Below are positions 22,007 through 33,253 of a stretch of 64,000 nt of DNA, piece after piece (the stretch's first letter is position 1; the number at the start of each line of letters is the position of its first letter). The stretch lies in the NCBI GenBank assembly GCA_905250115.1, contig CAJNOI010000223.1, positions 62,001 through 126,000 on the forward strand, read 5' to 3'. Under the pieces are notes generated by a model. That model was not told where the DNA came from. It worked only from the letters and a program-made list of their open reading frames with translations, and made no database searches. Source of the DNA: Adineta steineri (Eukaryota > Rotifera > Eurotatoria > Adinetida > Adinetidae). The translations under genes and the position numbers were made by a program.

Positions 22007-23206
22007 CAAGCTATGAAGCAATTATCTGATAATACAATAGTTTGACTCAAAATTTATTTGATTTTTTTGTTGATATCTTATTGTAAAGCTTCATTCTCTT
22101 TGATCTTCTTAAGATATAAAGTATTGTTCATCGTCGGAAACAGTTTCTAACTTATGTACTTATAACATTGATAATCATTACAACAAGATATGTGATGAAT
22201 GGTTAATGCTATTTGAGGAAATTCAAGAAGCAATTTGTACGAACAAAATATTTTATTATGCTAATGGTTCGAGTTATGAATAATGAACAAGTATTTCATT
22301 CAATTAAATTAATAAATCTGAAGAACCTCATATTATCATTTGTCAAAATTTTCTTTTCTCTCTCTGGTTTTTTTAAAGTAAATACCATGAAGTATAAGTA
22401 GTCTATGTTTCATAAATTCATATGTTCTTTTATCTCATACTTATATTAGTAAAGGACTTATACAGAAAAATTGCGCATGAAGTTTTTCTCGAATATTAAC
22501 TAAAATAAAAGGTAAAGCTGTAATAAAGGAGAATGTTTGTTATAATTCTAACAGAATATGAATTAAAGAAGATACAATACATTTTTATAAGAATAAATGA
22601 AGCGAACGGTCACGAACATTATTTTTACCTCTACATACATATAAAATCGAGGATATTGATCATTATTTAATTCTCATTCGTTAAATATCCAACGACATAT
22701 TTTATTTTGTTGCGTACTATTTTATATGAAAATATACTAACCTTCAAGTAACAATATAATCAATGAAACAACAATCTAGTGCCTAAGTCTAGGAGTCACC
22801 ATCGACTTACTCGCTAGTTTTTTTTTTCTTAGATATTTTACAGAAATTTCTTCTATAGCATTTAGTTTTTCGACATTTGTTCAAATTTACTAACATTTAG
22901 TTTAGTTCTACAGTGAACTTAAGATGGTAATTGAATCATATTTATAGTAGAAAAAAGAAGACGAACCTAAATCAGACATATTCATACATAAACTATGAAT
23001 GATATAAGTCCACAAATTATCTATTGTTTTTTTGGCCAAGATGTTTCTTCTTTTTTACTTGATTTGCTTTCTATCCTTTGTAAAAGATATCAAATTTAAC
23101 GTTAGAATATCAAAAAAGGAAGCAGAATAGAACGAAAAAAAATATTTATTGAATAATTCCAAACTCGAAAATGACCAAAAAAAATAAAAACGAACAAATA
23201 TTTATA
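22007..23206. other. Intergenic, nothing seen
   Basis: AT-rich spacer between convergent genes (LicD on plus, FG-GAP on minus). No coding frame or paired repeat noticed. Confidence 0.5.
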
Positions 23207-26038
23207 TTAACATGTTTTTAATAGAATTTCTATATAATCCGCTCCATAATTGGCAACAGCAATGTCTAACCAATTATCTCCATTGAAATATCCAACAGCA
23301 ACTGCATAAGGTTCAAAATTATAACCCATTGTATATAATGTTTGATTTCCAAATGTTCCATTTCCATATCCTTGCACTAATAGAACTTCATTTGCGTCAG
23401 CAACTGCAGCAATAATATCCAATATATGATCATTATTGAAATCAGCAATTGTAATTCCATATGGACGAGAATCTAAACCAGTTGAATATATTGTTATAAG
23501 AGAAAATATTCCATTAATAGATCCAAGAAAAATATATATATTATTCGAACCAGAATTAACAACAGCAATATCCGAATTATTATCACGATTTAAATCAGCA
23601 ATAGCAACTGCTGTTGGATGAGCATTATTTTCCATTGAATATAAAACTATTGTGCTCAACGTTCCATTCCCAAAACCAAAGAAAATACCTATATTATTTG
23701 TACCATAATTAACTACAACTAAATCACTTTGATTATCATGATTAAAGTCACTAACAGCCACTGCATATGGTCGTGACCCCTCACCAGTAGGATATATCGT
23801 TTCACGTCCGAAATGTTGAATACCAGAACTTATATGTACACCAATATTATTTCCTAAATAATTAGCAGTTGTAACATCTAATAGACCATTTCCATCGAAA
23901 TCACCTACAGCCAATGATATTGTTCCCGCTTTTGATCCAGTCGAAAAAGTGGGTCCTACTAAAAATTGTCCATTACCTGATCCATAAAGTATCAATATAC
24001 GATTTGTTCCAGGACTTGCAACAACAATATCCATTGAATTATCATTATTAAAATCCCCCGATCGTATGGCACGAGGACTAGTACCATCTCCAGTTGAATA
24101 TAATATAACTGATGTAAATGTTCCATTTCCATATCCATAGAAAATTCCTATATCACCCGTATTTGTATTACAAATAACAACATCAGAATTATTATCATTA
24201 TTAAAATCATTAACAATAATAAATGTAGGCATGGAATTATATCCAGTTGAATATGTAATTTGATTTTCAAAAGTTCCATCACCCCTCCCCAGAAAAATTC
24301 CGATATTATTTAGACGATAATTTGCTACGACAATATCTAATATATTATCTTGATTAAAATCACTAATAGCAATTGATTGTGGACGTGATCCATCCCCAGT
24401 TGAATATATCATAACTACAGCAAATGATCCATTTCCAAAGCCCAATAAAACACCAATACTATTACCAAGATAATTTGCAACAACAAAATCTATATTTTTA
24501 TCATTATTAAAATCACCTGCAGTACCACCATATGGACTTGAATTATTTCCAGTAGAAAATAACATTACAGGTGCAAACATTTCATTATTCAATCCTATCA
24601 AAACACCAACCGTATTCGAACCAGCATTTGCTACAATAATATCTAAGATATTATCATTATTAACATCTGCACTAACAATTTCATATGGATATGAATTATA
24701 ACCAACTGAATACATTATTAATTCACGAAATGACCCATTATTATAACCATAAAGTATTCCAACACTACCATTAGCAGCAAATGCAGCAGCAATATCTAAA
24801 TAAGTATCATTATTAAAATCACGAGATATTATTGATGATGGTCTTAAACTAAATTGATTTGAATAAGTTATTTGATCTTCAAATGAATTATATTCATAAC
24901 CAAGAAGTATACCAATACTATCTCTTCCTGTCTCAGCAATAATAAAATCAAATACATCGTCATTATTCAAATCACAAATAGCTATTGAATTTGGTTGTGA
25001 ACCAATATCTAATGAATATTTTGTTAAATTAGTAAAACTACCATTACCAAAACCATAAATTATACTTATACTATTATTGTATGAATTAGCAGTAGCAATA
25101 TCGAGTATATTATCGTGATTAAAATCAGCAACAGCAGCATATACTGGATGTGAACCTTGTCCAACAGAAAACATTGTCTCTGATGTAAATGTGCCATTGC
25201 CATAACTCAAAAAAATTCCAATAGTATCAATTGCTGAATTAACAGAAAGAACATCGGATTTATTATCATTATTGAAATCAGCAATAATAACTGCATACGG
25301 ATGTATACTAATGCCAGTTGAATGTGTTAGTATATTTTGAAAATCTGCAGAAATATATCTAACTAAATAATTTATTGTTCCAATACCTGATTCAGCAATA
25401 AAAATATCCCATCGAGTATTATTATTAAAATCACCCAGAGCAACACCTTTAGGATTAGATCCAATAGTAAGTGGATATGATCGACCTAACCTAAAACTAC
25501 GATTATTATATCCTGTAAGAATTCCAACATTATCAGTACCAAAATTTGTAATAATAATATCAAGATAATTATCATAATTAACATCACCTAAAGCTAATCC
25601 AGATGGATTTGAAAATGTAATATCGGTATATGATATTACTGTTCCAAATGTTCCATTTTTATATCCATATAAAATAGCAATATTATCGGAACTGGAATCA
25701 GCTATGACAATATCTAAATAAGTATCATTATCAAGATCACCACAAACTATTGAATCTGGATGAGATTGAAAACCTGTTGAATAAGTAATAATAGATTGGA
25801 AAGTTCCATCAGCTTTTCCAAAAAGAATACCAACATTACCACTACCAGAATTTGCAATAGCAAGATCAGTTTGATTATCAGAATTAAAATCTGCAACAAA
25901 AATTGCACTTGGATCCGAGTTTTTGCCAGTTGAATAAGTTACTGCATTAGTAAAACGTCCATTACCATATCCCAGAAAAATAGCAACATTATCAATACGA
26001 AAATTAGCAGCAGCAATATCTAATATATGATCATTATT
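23207..26038 (-). CDS. FG-GAP/VCBS repeat protein, N-terminus in assembly gap
   Basis: The minus-strand frame is open from the gap edge at 26038 to the stop at 23207, 943 residues, without introns. It is built of about 18 repeats of roughly 51 residues. Each has a D-F-N-x-D-N-x-x-D-I calcium-binding loop, an A-N-x-G-x-N-x-(I/V)-G-(I/V)-x-x-G strand pair, then GNGTF and a Y-S-T-G turn. This is the FG-GAP/VCBS pattern of integrin-alpha-like beta-propellers, so two or three propellers are possible. Frequent N-x-T/S sites (NGTF, NGSF) suggest an extracellular, glycosylated protein. No transmembrane segment is present in the visible part; the chain ends IEILLKTC. Signal peptide and any other domain would lie in the gap. 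Bacterial and rotifer genomes share such proteins, but origin cannot be judged here. Confidence 0.85.
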   Translation of the reverse strand, partial: NNDHILDIAAANFRIDNVAIFLGYGNGRFTNAVTYSTGKNSDPSAIFVADFNSDNQTDLAIANSGSGNVGILFGKADGTFQSIITYSTGFQSHPDSIVCGDLDNDTYLDIVIADSSSDNIAILYGYKNGTFGTVISYTDITFSNPSGLALGDVNYDNYLDIIITNFGTDNVGILTGYNNRSFRLGRSYPLTIGSNPKGVALGDFNNNTRWDIFIAESGIGTINYLVRYISADFQNILTHSTGISIHPYAVIIADFNNDNKSDVLSVNSAIDTIGIFLSYGNGTFTSETMFSVGQGSHPVYAAVADFNHDNILDIATANSYNNSISIIYGFGNGSFTNLTKYSLDIGSQPNSIAICDLNNDDVFDFIIAETGRDSIGILLGYEYNSFEDQITYSNQFSLRPSSIISRDFNNDTYLDIAAAFAANGSVGILYGYNNGSFRELIMYSVGYNSYPYEIVSADVNNDNILDIIVANAGSNTVGVLIGLNNEMFAPVMLFSTGNNSSPYGGTAGDFNNDKNIDFVVANYLGNSIGVLLGFGNGSFAVVMIYSTGDGSRPQSIAISDFNQDNILDIVVANYRLNNIGIFLGRGDGTFENQITYSTGYNSMPTFIIVNDFNNDNNSDVVICNTNTGDIGIFYGYGNGTFTSVILYSTGDGTSPRAIRSGDFNNDNSMDIVVASPGTNRILILYGSGNGQFLVGPTFSTGSKAGTISLAVGDFDGNGLLDVTTANYLGNNIGVHISSGIQHFGRETIYPTGEGSRPYAVAVSDFNHDNQSDLVVVNYGTNNIGIFFGFGNGTLSTIVLYSMENNAHPTAVAIADLNRDNNSDIAVVNSGSNNIYIFLGSINGIFSLITIYSTGLDSRPYGITIADFNNDHILDIIAAVADANEVLLVQGYGNGTFGNQTLYTMGYNFEPYAVAVGYFNGDNWLDIAVANYGADYIEILLKTC

Positions 26039-26138
26039 NNNNNNNNNNNNNNNNNNNNNNNNNNNNNNNNNNNNNNNNNNNNNNNNNNNNNNNNNNNNNN
26101 NNNNNNNNNNNNNNNNNNNNNNNNNNNNNNNNNNNNNN
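26039..26138. other. Assembly gap (100 N)
   Basis: Exactly 100 unknown bases, a usual placeholder length for a gap of unknown size. It removes the 5' end of the FG-GAP gene. Confidence 0.95.
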
Positions 26139-26306
26139 ATAGAAATTTATTGAAAACAATTCTAAACCATGCTATGTTTGGATTTCCTTTCTCTCTATAA
26201 AAGCCTCACAATCTCTCTAAAACTATCGAGAACTAAATTTCATCGATTTTGGTTATCTAATAATAAAACTTAATTATCGCACTTGTTCATTCATCCACGA
26301 ATTTAC

Positions 26307-26897
26307 TTACGTCAACAAATGAAGCGTAAACTCCATCATCTGAATATCTTCCTGATTTGGCTCATTGCTTAATCGTGCTGTTTCAACGGCTTTTCTGAAA
26401 TGTAGTATAGCTTGACCCCATGCTTTGCCTTCCAAATAGCAAGAAGCCAAACCGAAATATTTCCAGCTGATTGTTTGATAATTCGTAGGTGTATGTTTTA
26501 GTAGCATATCTAGAGCCATTTGGTTTGCTTCTATAGCTGCCGACACTTCACCGATTACTGATAAACATGTGGCAAGTGTACTGTACATATCAATAAAGAT
26601 GAAATGATCTTTGTGCTCGAGCAACAGAACTTGTAAACCATGTATTGCTTTACTTTCGTAGAGAATTGCAAGCTGAAATTCCATTCGCCTGAAATGATAA
26701 CTAGCTATTATTTTATATCGATATATATCAAGAAATTGACGCCGTGGTAAATCAATGATAGCCTGTTGACAATGAAGAGGTATTTCATTTAGAATTTGTT
26801 TGAACAGTCTTGTTTCATCGGGTGTAAGAGGAGAGGATGCATTTAAATTGTACGAAGTTGATAAACCGTTGTCTGAAGAGCTCTCACAACAACCCAT
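26307..26897 (-). CDS. MGCC-type lipidated TPR-like protein
   Basis: A 196-aa frame starts MGCCESSS. After Met removal, Gly2 with Cys3 and Cys4 and a following Ser stretch is a classic N-myristoylation plus palmitoylation signal, placing the protein on the inner face of membranes. The body is helical with TPR-like units: YKIIASYHFRRMEFQLAILY, then YSTLATCLSVIGEVSAAIEA, then YFGLASCYLEGKAWGQAILH. The reading stops at TAA in LLT, but the last codons overlap a perfect donor (AC|GTAAGT), so a further exon is possible; a nearby acceptor would add only a few residues. The next gene on the same strand also begins MGCC. No enzyme motif is seen; an adaptor role is inferred. Confidence 0.7.
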   Translation of the reverse strand: MGCCESSSDNGLSTSYNLNASSPLTPDETRLFKQILNEIPLHCQQAIIDLPRRQFLDIYRYKIIASYHFRRMEFQLAILYESKAIHGLQVLLLEHKDHFIFIDMYSTLATCLSVIGEVSAAIEANQMALDMLLKHTPTNYQTISWKYFGLASCYLEGKAWGQAILHFRKAVETARLSNEPNQEDIQMMEFTLHLLT

Positions 26898-28226
26898 TTT
26901 AAGATAATTTACAATGATTCTTGTTGTTTCGCCTTTTTATATAAAAAAGATATCTTTTCTCTTGTCAGTTAACTTAACATTAAAAAGATATTTAGTATTG
27001 AATATATCAAAAACATCTCGTAATTATATCAAGGTAGAAGATCGGAGAGTAAGAGTAACAGACAATTGTTAATTATGACAAAACTCATACACCCTTACCG
27101 TGACAAACTTCACGTTTTCTGGTTCTATTTTACTTTTTATTAATCTTCATGTGCCATAAAAATCATGAAAGCAATCCGCTCTTTCTCTTTGCCGTGTGTT
27201 GATTGTTATTCATAATATAGTAGTTGACAATATCTCGACAGGTAGTCAAACTGTTTGCGCAATAATCTCTGTAAGCTGATAGCTCACAATAAAATAATGT
27301 GCCATCATGTTTGGTGATATAAAACAAGCTCAAAACTATGTTAATAGATCTTCTACTTTCTCATAAAACGTCGCCGAATAACTGAAATATATTTTTTAAT
27401 GTGTTTTCTTGCATACGTCAGTCTATCTTGGATGAAAGATAATAAGTTTAACAGATTCAATGGTTTTTGAAGTAATTTCATAGTAGCAGTTCAGTGAGGT
27501 GGAAGAGCTTTGTTATCAAAACTAAATTTTTGATGTGAACGAAATAGTATGAGGAGTGCTTGATGTGAATTATCTTATACCTACACCCACACCCTCACTC
27601 TTTTCAGCTAAAAGGTACTATTAAGTACTTATTAAAGTAGAAATAGTACGAGAAAGTACTTTCTAAAGTGACAAACAGTGGAGATAATGACTTTATTTTG
27701 CTTAATTGATATTAAAAACACTTAAAAGTGGTCATTTATTCCTTTGAGAGTGTAGGTGTGGATGCGTGTGGGTGTGATTGCGATGCCTTTGTTCATGAAT
27801 ATCCACCCACACCCACACTCACACCCTTACACTCACATCCTTCGAAGTGATAAATCAGTTGTAGCAAATGCATATTAATTTTCGGTATTTGGATCAAACA
27901 TCATCTGAGTCCCTTCGTTAAGTATGTTTGATTGATACTATACACTCATATTGAGCTACAGAAGCATTTATTGAAAAAAAACTGTACGTTTGCTTTTAAA
28001 GAAGCAGATCGAGAAGAAAAAAGAATGTGAAAAGAAAAGACAGGAATGCGTGTAAATTCGGAAAGAAGAAAAATGAGATTATTGTTTTTGAAAGAACTAA
28101 CGACGAGCTGTCGTCGTATACATTATCTCAATTTCGGAATTTTTAACGAACACTGACATTTTTGAGTAGGGGGGAGAATAGCTTAAGAAAGCATAAAAAT
28201 CCAATACTAGTTCCTTGCAACGGTTC
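26898..28226. other. Intergenic with two G-rich hairpins
   Basis: The spacer between the two MGCC genes. It contains a hairpin fragment near 27551-27600 and the long hairpin 27743-27846. No gene is supported. Confidence 0.5.
27743..27846. repeat. Telomere-like hairpin, long copy
   Basis: The left arm GAGAGTGTAGGTGTGGATGC and GTGTGGGTGTGA faces CCACCCACACCCACACTCAC and further CACACCC units, ending CACATCCTTCGAAG. The arms are longer and more repetitive than in most copies. Confidence 0.65.
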
Positions 28227-28817
28227 CTATGATGCATTGTTAGATTTTGTGCCATTTATTACAAATACGCGGACGCCCAAGTCGTCAAGCATCATACCCC
28301 TGTCATGATAACCAATCTTAGCTGTTTTCAAGGCTGCAACTAAGTTGGGATGTTCATCCAAATGATCGATAATGTGTGTCAGGGCTGCTTCGATAACCGT
28401 TGGACTGAGCTGGCTTTCATTCATCACATTACGTTTGAAACCGAAGGTTTTGAAAGAGTAACTCATATCACCGTCTGCTGCCATGCGTAGTTGTCCAGTG
28501 GATAGATTTGTCACTAGTTTGTCTTCCACCTCATCAATGATTTTTGAAGTGAGAAGTGTCATCGTCTGCGGATCTGGTTGTCGATAGCATTCGTAGGGGT
28601 CAACTCTGAAGGGTGAATTTATACGTATGTTTGCTGTAACCGTATATTGCGTCGCAAAACGCCTTTCCAAGCTGTAGTCGTCGAACTCTGTGAGACGGCA
28701 AGGATGTGTTGGTAATGAAGAAGCAAATCGAGGTGGACATACTTCATCGTCCTTTGGCAGACTATTTTGAATATTTGGTGTCGTGATAGTAGAAGTCTTA
28801 GCATGACAGCAACCCAT
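28227..28817 (-). CDS. MGCC-type lipidated protein of unknown function
   Basis: A 196-aa frame begins MGCCHAKTST, an N-myristoylation and palmitoylation signal as in the gene at 26307-26897. The N-terminal 60 residues are Pro/Ser/Thr-rich and probably disordered. The rest is mixed helix and strand, with segments such as LLTSKIIDEVEDKLVTNL and VIEAALTHIIDHLDEHP. It ends in VRVFVINGTKSNNAS. No known domain is recognised. Its base composition is slightly less AT-rich than its neighbours. The single-exon structure and intact frame support a real gene. Confidence 0.6.
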   Translation of the reverse strand: MGCCHAKTSTITTPNIQNSLPKDDEVCPPRFASSLPTHPCRLTEFDDYSLERRFATQYTVTANIRINSPFRVDPYECYRQPDPQTMTLLTSKIIDEVEDKLVTNLSTGQLRMAADGDMSYSFKTFGFKRNVMNESQLSPTVIEAALTHIIDHLDEHPNLVAALKTAKIGYHDRGMMLDDLGVRVFVINGTKSNNAS

Positions 28818-29810
28818 GGCGTGGCACCGAGATCGCTTGGTCCTATTTAGAGCTCAGTTATAATATGTGCTCTCTGTTTCTACACAATGCAGAAATAGGA
28901 ATATATGACTTTCTCTTTTTTTTCTCAGAAATATCAATATTGGACTAGTCTCTTGTGATTATATTTCATGACTAGATCACGAGAAAAACTTAATATATTA
29001 TTAGTGAGGTATGCCACATCCGCATATACCCATATCATCTTCAAATATTGATCATGCTATATTGTTGCACATTTGGTATGCTTGTTCTCTGTAATTAATA
29101 CGTCCTGCAGAGTTAGGAATAATGTCTTATCAAGAAAGGATCGCAGTAACTGCGAAGAATGATGAAATATTAATTAATGATATAGGCTGAATATTTTATG
29201 AATTGAATAATTGAATTGAATCTTTTCTTTTATCCCTTTCGATTCTATCGAAATTTATTCATTCAGGATTATTGACACTAATATATTAAGAGATTTCAAT
29301 CATTTATTTCAAAATATATTAGTATTATCTAATTTTTCTTTATTAATTATTATTTGGATATAAGTATTATGTTCAGAATATAAATCATTTCTGCCAATAG
29401 ACGAAGAATCTCGTTACGTGTAAATTTATCTATTGAAACAGAGCAACTATTAGAAAAATAAAATTAACTGTTCAGACCATACTGGATAATATTCCGGTGA
29501 GTGTTGGATACGAAATCTAAACAAAAAAGGATTTCGTATTCATTGCAAAGTAGAAGATCTTTTTTTGTTTTCAACATATCTCTTTAGTTATTCGTCATAT
29601 TATCTCTTTTACGTTCTTCCATTTTACACTATCTTGTTATCATTATTTTTTATTTCTCTTTGTTTTTCTTTTTTATAATAGTTTCATATATATTTCATTT
29701 TTTTATATACTGATAAACTCACAAATGTGAATTAATGACTTTTTTCCAACTTAATGTCTCTTGGGAAAAAATTCATTTGATAAAGAATTATTTCATTTTA
29801 GAAATTAATA
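28818..29810. other. Intergenic, nothing seen
   Basis: AT-rich spacer between divergently oriented genes (minus-strand MGCC gene, plus-strand ankyrin-ART gene), so it likely holds both promoters. No paired repeats noticed. Confidence 0.45.
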
Positions 29811-31019
29811 ATGGAGAGTGAAATTTACAAAGCATGCCGATATAATGATATTAATTATGTTCAAGCATTAATTGAAACATCTCCAAATGATACAGATATC
29901 AATCGATTAGAATCAAATGGAGATACTGCTTTACATTTTGTTTGTAGTAAAGGTTATGCAAATATTGCTCGACTTCTTTTAAATGATCATCGAGTTGACC
30001 GACACCGAACAAATAGAAATGGTCAAACAGCTTATGAAATTGCATCGACAGAAGAAATTCGTCAACTTTTTTCTCGAGATAGGCATTCTGATAATCCATT
30101 TTGTACTAATCAGACTACATTAAATCCATTAGAAGTTTTTACTAATGAAGACAATTCGTCAGATTCACGTTATACAACTTTTTATCCTTCTCAAGACCCG
30201 ATAAAGAAAGAGTGTCTTTACAGAGTTTACAAGGAAGATTATAATACAATGACTCTTCCAATAATTAATCAATTAAGACGTTTCTTTGGAAATGATCCTG
30301 AGAAGAACAAAATTGATAAATGGGTCAAAAATCTACAAAAACATATTGAACAATGTTTTATCGTACAAAATTATGAATTGAATTCTACAATTTATTTAAA
30401 TGCATATAAATGTATTGAAGATTATTATAAAACAAAAAATATTGAATATCTTTTGAAACTTTATACATTACATACATTGATATGTCAATATTTTTCACAA
30501 AATTCAATCAAAATAGATTATCTTTATGCACCAATTTGTTTTCATTTATCAAATCTTAGCGAACGTGCTTATAAAGGACGTTGTTTTCGTGGATTAACTA
30601 TGAAAGAAAATGAATTTAAAAAATATAAACAAGCATTTGATTCCAAAGAATCGTATATAAAAACAAATACTTTTTGTTCAACATCAATTGATCTAGCAGT
30701 AGCTGAAATGTTTACTAAGACTAATAATATACGAGGAACAATCAATGTTATTATAATGTTCGATTTCGTGAGATCATGTTCAACAGCTATAGTTCTTTTT
30801 TCATCTTCTTCGCAATTAAAATGTATCTCATATTTTGAAGATGAAAAAGAAGTACTTATTCTTCCCGGAACGATCTTTTTGGTGAAAAATATTCAAAAAG
30901 ATAACCAAGCTCAGTTCACAATAATCCATCTTGAAAAATTTGATACAACTGAAATGGAGAATGAATCGTATAAAGAAAGATTTCGAAACTATTTCGATAA
31001 TATGTTCACTGATCTTTAA
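29811..31019 (+). CDS. Ankyrin-repeat ADP-ribosyltransferase
   Basis: An intronless 402-aa gene. Residues about 1-90 form two to three ankyrin repeats (NGDTALHFVCSKGYANIARL, then NGQTAYEIAS). A linker follows and then an R-S-E mono-ADP-ribosyltransferase domain. The catalytic Arg260 is in CFRGL, the Ser-Thr-Ser motif at 290-292 in FCSTS, and the ExE pair at Glu345 and Glu347 in EDEKEVLILPG. All key residues are present, so it is predicted to be active and arginine-specific. There is no signal peptide, so it should act inside the cell, with the ankyrin repeats selecting its partner. The domain belongs to the same class as that of the disrupted gene at 7626-9375, but the accessory domain differs. 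Confidence 0.85.
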   Translation: MESEIYKACRYNDINYVQALIETSPNDTDINRLESNGDTALHFVCSKGYANIARLLLNDHRVDRHRTNRNGQTAYEIASTEEIRQLFSRDRHSDNPFCTNQTTLNPLEVFTNEDNSSDSRYTTFYPSQDPIKKECLYRVYKEDYNTMTLPIINQLRRFFGNDPEKNKIDKWVKNLQKHIEQCFIVQNYELNSTIYLNAYKCIEDYYKTKNIEYLLKLYTLHTLICQYFSQNSIKIDYLYAPICFHLSNLSERAYKGRCFRGLTMKENEFKKYKQAFDSKESYIKTNTFCSTSIDLAVAEMFTKTNNIRGTINVIIMFDFVRSCSTAIVLFSSSSQLKCISYFEDEKEVLILPGTIFLVKNIQKDNQAQFTIIHLEKFDTTEMENESYKERFRNYFDNMFTDL

Positions 31020-31615
31020 TTTTGTTTTCATTAAAATATTTTTTCTTCTAATTATTTATATAAAATCACAATGATTTCATTATGTGCATAAATGACACAA
31101 GGCATTATCATATTGAAAGACATTGACAGTTCTTCTTACTATTCATCACATATATCATTTTGATTAAAAAAATATTCTGATTTGTTTAATAAAAAATAAA
31201 GCTTCAATCAAAATACTCTAAATATTTGACTGTCCGTGATAGATACTGATTGTTTTGACCCAAAATTTGCTATTTATTAGTTAAATTTGAATATATTTTT
31301 TACGAAAAACATCAGTAAAGCAGTTCCATAAAATCGTATAGACGAAAAACATTTTTCTTTTTCGTTTTGGTTGACTATTGATGAAAATTAATATTAGATG
31401 AAAACAGGTGTGGATGTGAATGAGGGTGTGCGTATGGGTATACGTGTGGAGTCATTTTCATTATCTCCATCTACGCTCATACTCACACCCACACCCTCAA
31501 GATACATCTGTTGCAGTAAGAAGGATCTTTTAAATGTATAAAAATAATCAAAAACATGATAAATCAATACACATACAAATTGAGTTATGGAATACAGTTT
31601 TATTTAATACATTTA
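31020..31615. other. Intergenic with one G-rich hairpin
   Basis: Spacer between convergent genes. It contains the hairpin 31406-31503 and otherwise AT-rich DNA. Confidence 0.5.
31406..31503. repeat. Telomere-like hairpin
   Basis: The left arm GGTGTGGATGTGAATGAGGG and following GTGTGCGTATGGG pairs with CATACTCACACCCACACCCT and ends CAAGAT. The boundary word TCTTGA/TCAAGA matches other copies. Confidence 0.65.
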
Positions 31616-33253
31616 TTAATCAGATTCTGTATGGTGTAATATGCCACCTGCTTCATCTCTTTTGTTTGGACGCCAAGCAGATAAAGATCGGACAAAGTCT
31701 GTTGTTCCAGTATTTCCCCACTGAATCCAACCCCACCCAGTTTTTTCGTCTAACATAGCACGTCGAACACGAGCTCGAAATTCTTTTGCAAAATCTTTTG
31801 TTTCCCATATTGCTGATAAATTTAACATTTTAAAAATTTTATCTATTATAATGTCAGGTAATCCTTGATCATTCCATTGTTTAAATATTTGAATAAGAAA
31901 ATCTTTCGGAGCATAAACAATTTCATTTGGTGAAATTTCAATTGGTTGTTCAGGATCAACAATAAAAAAGTTTAGAAATGTGCGACGACGTCCATCTTCA
32001 TGTGTTAAATTTCGAATTTGTTGAAAACGATGTGGAATTCAATTAGAAAAAACAACAGCTGTACCTGTTTTTATTGATGATACATAATGGTTCATTTCAA
32101 TGCCATCGGCATACGATTTATTTGGTCCAACTTTTGGACGAAATTTTAAAGAACCACCTTCAAGTTGATCATCAATATCTAAATAATAAACTCCAACAGC
32201 AACAATATTTTCTGTTTGACCTTCAGTATGCCATCGACCAGAATATTTCATACCTGATTTTAAATTATAACTTTGAGCTTTAACAATAACTTGTAATTTT
32301 TGTTCTTCATTTGAACTAAGTTTAATTAATTTCATTTGTTCAAACATTGGTAACATAGCTTGAAAGATTTTTGCAATATCATCGTAACTTTGTCGATATT
32401 CAGGTAATTCAGGTAGATGAATAATCGGTGTTCGAATGTCGACTTTCCCGTTTTTATCAATAACAAATTCTGATGGTAACCATTGATATGTATCACGTAA
32501 TTTCTCATGTTCAGATAAATCATCATATCCACCACGAGCTAAATCTCTCTTAAAACGATCTTCTCTACGCGGAGAATGTCTTCGTCGTCTTTGTTGTCGT
32601 TCAATCCATTTATTTCTATCAAATGTTGATGGTGGTCGGTATGGAAGTAAATCTGGATCAATTATATCCTCAACCGGTGATGGATTTGGATGAAAATCTT
32701 GACGTTCTTCATTGAGTTTATATAATACATTTAAAAGTCTTTCTCGACATGACTGTTTAACTGGTAAATTTTCATGAATCCATACTGGAAAGATAAGAAA
32801 AACACCGCCACCATCACCAAAGTATGTTTGTCGATCACCATGTAATCGATAAAAATCAGGTTTATCAATTGTTATTTCATCGATTGATTCGTTTGGATCA
32901 AATAATCAATCATCATTCCAATTAATCCATTTACAAACCCAACATGATTTCATTCGTTTTTCTGTATACTTCTCATACATATAATCAGAACACTTATCTA
33001 CTTCAACTTCTCGTTCATTTAACCAAACACGAACACGTTTACACGGTTCCAAGTCCACTAAGAACATCTGACAAGGATATTTTTCAATAGGATAAGTTTC
33101 ACGATGACAATCAGACGAAGAAAGTTCATTTAAAGTTTCTTCATCATCTAAATGGATTGTAATCCATTTGTTAAGATAATCGAATAAAAGATCGTCGTTA
33201 ACAGAAATAAGAGGATGTTGATCAGCATTGGTGGATGATGTTGATGTAGCCAT
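31616..33253 (-). pseudogene. DUF4246-like 2OG-oxygenase-type gene with two in-frame TGA codons
   Basis: One frame runs from ATG 33253 to TAA 31616 for 545 codons with no frameshift, but TGA interrupts it at 32906-32908 and 32039-32041. The pattern matches the DUF4246 family: QWLPSEFVID, then GRWHTEGQTENIVAVGVYY (candidate iron ligands His and Glu in HTE), GGSLKFRP, and after the second TGA IPHRFQQIRNL (candidate distal His) and GRRRTFLNFFIVDP. Conservation of coding sequence on both sides of each TGA indicates either very recent inactivation or readthrough. Loss after the second TGA would remove the distal His. Other genes in the window use TGA as a normal stop and TGG for Trp, so a different genetic code is not supported. 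A relic copy of its 5' end lies near 37570-37770. Confidence 0.7.

Noticed and set aside
28619-28804. Second minus-strand frame inside the MGCC gene at 28227-28817
   Set aside because: It is a shadow frame of the longer gene with no independent support.
31616-33253. Alternative genetic code reading TGA as Trp
   Set aside because: Several intact genes here end in TGA, and Trp is encoded by TGG throughout, so recoding is not general.
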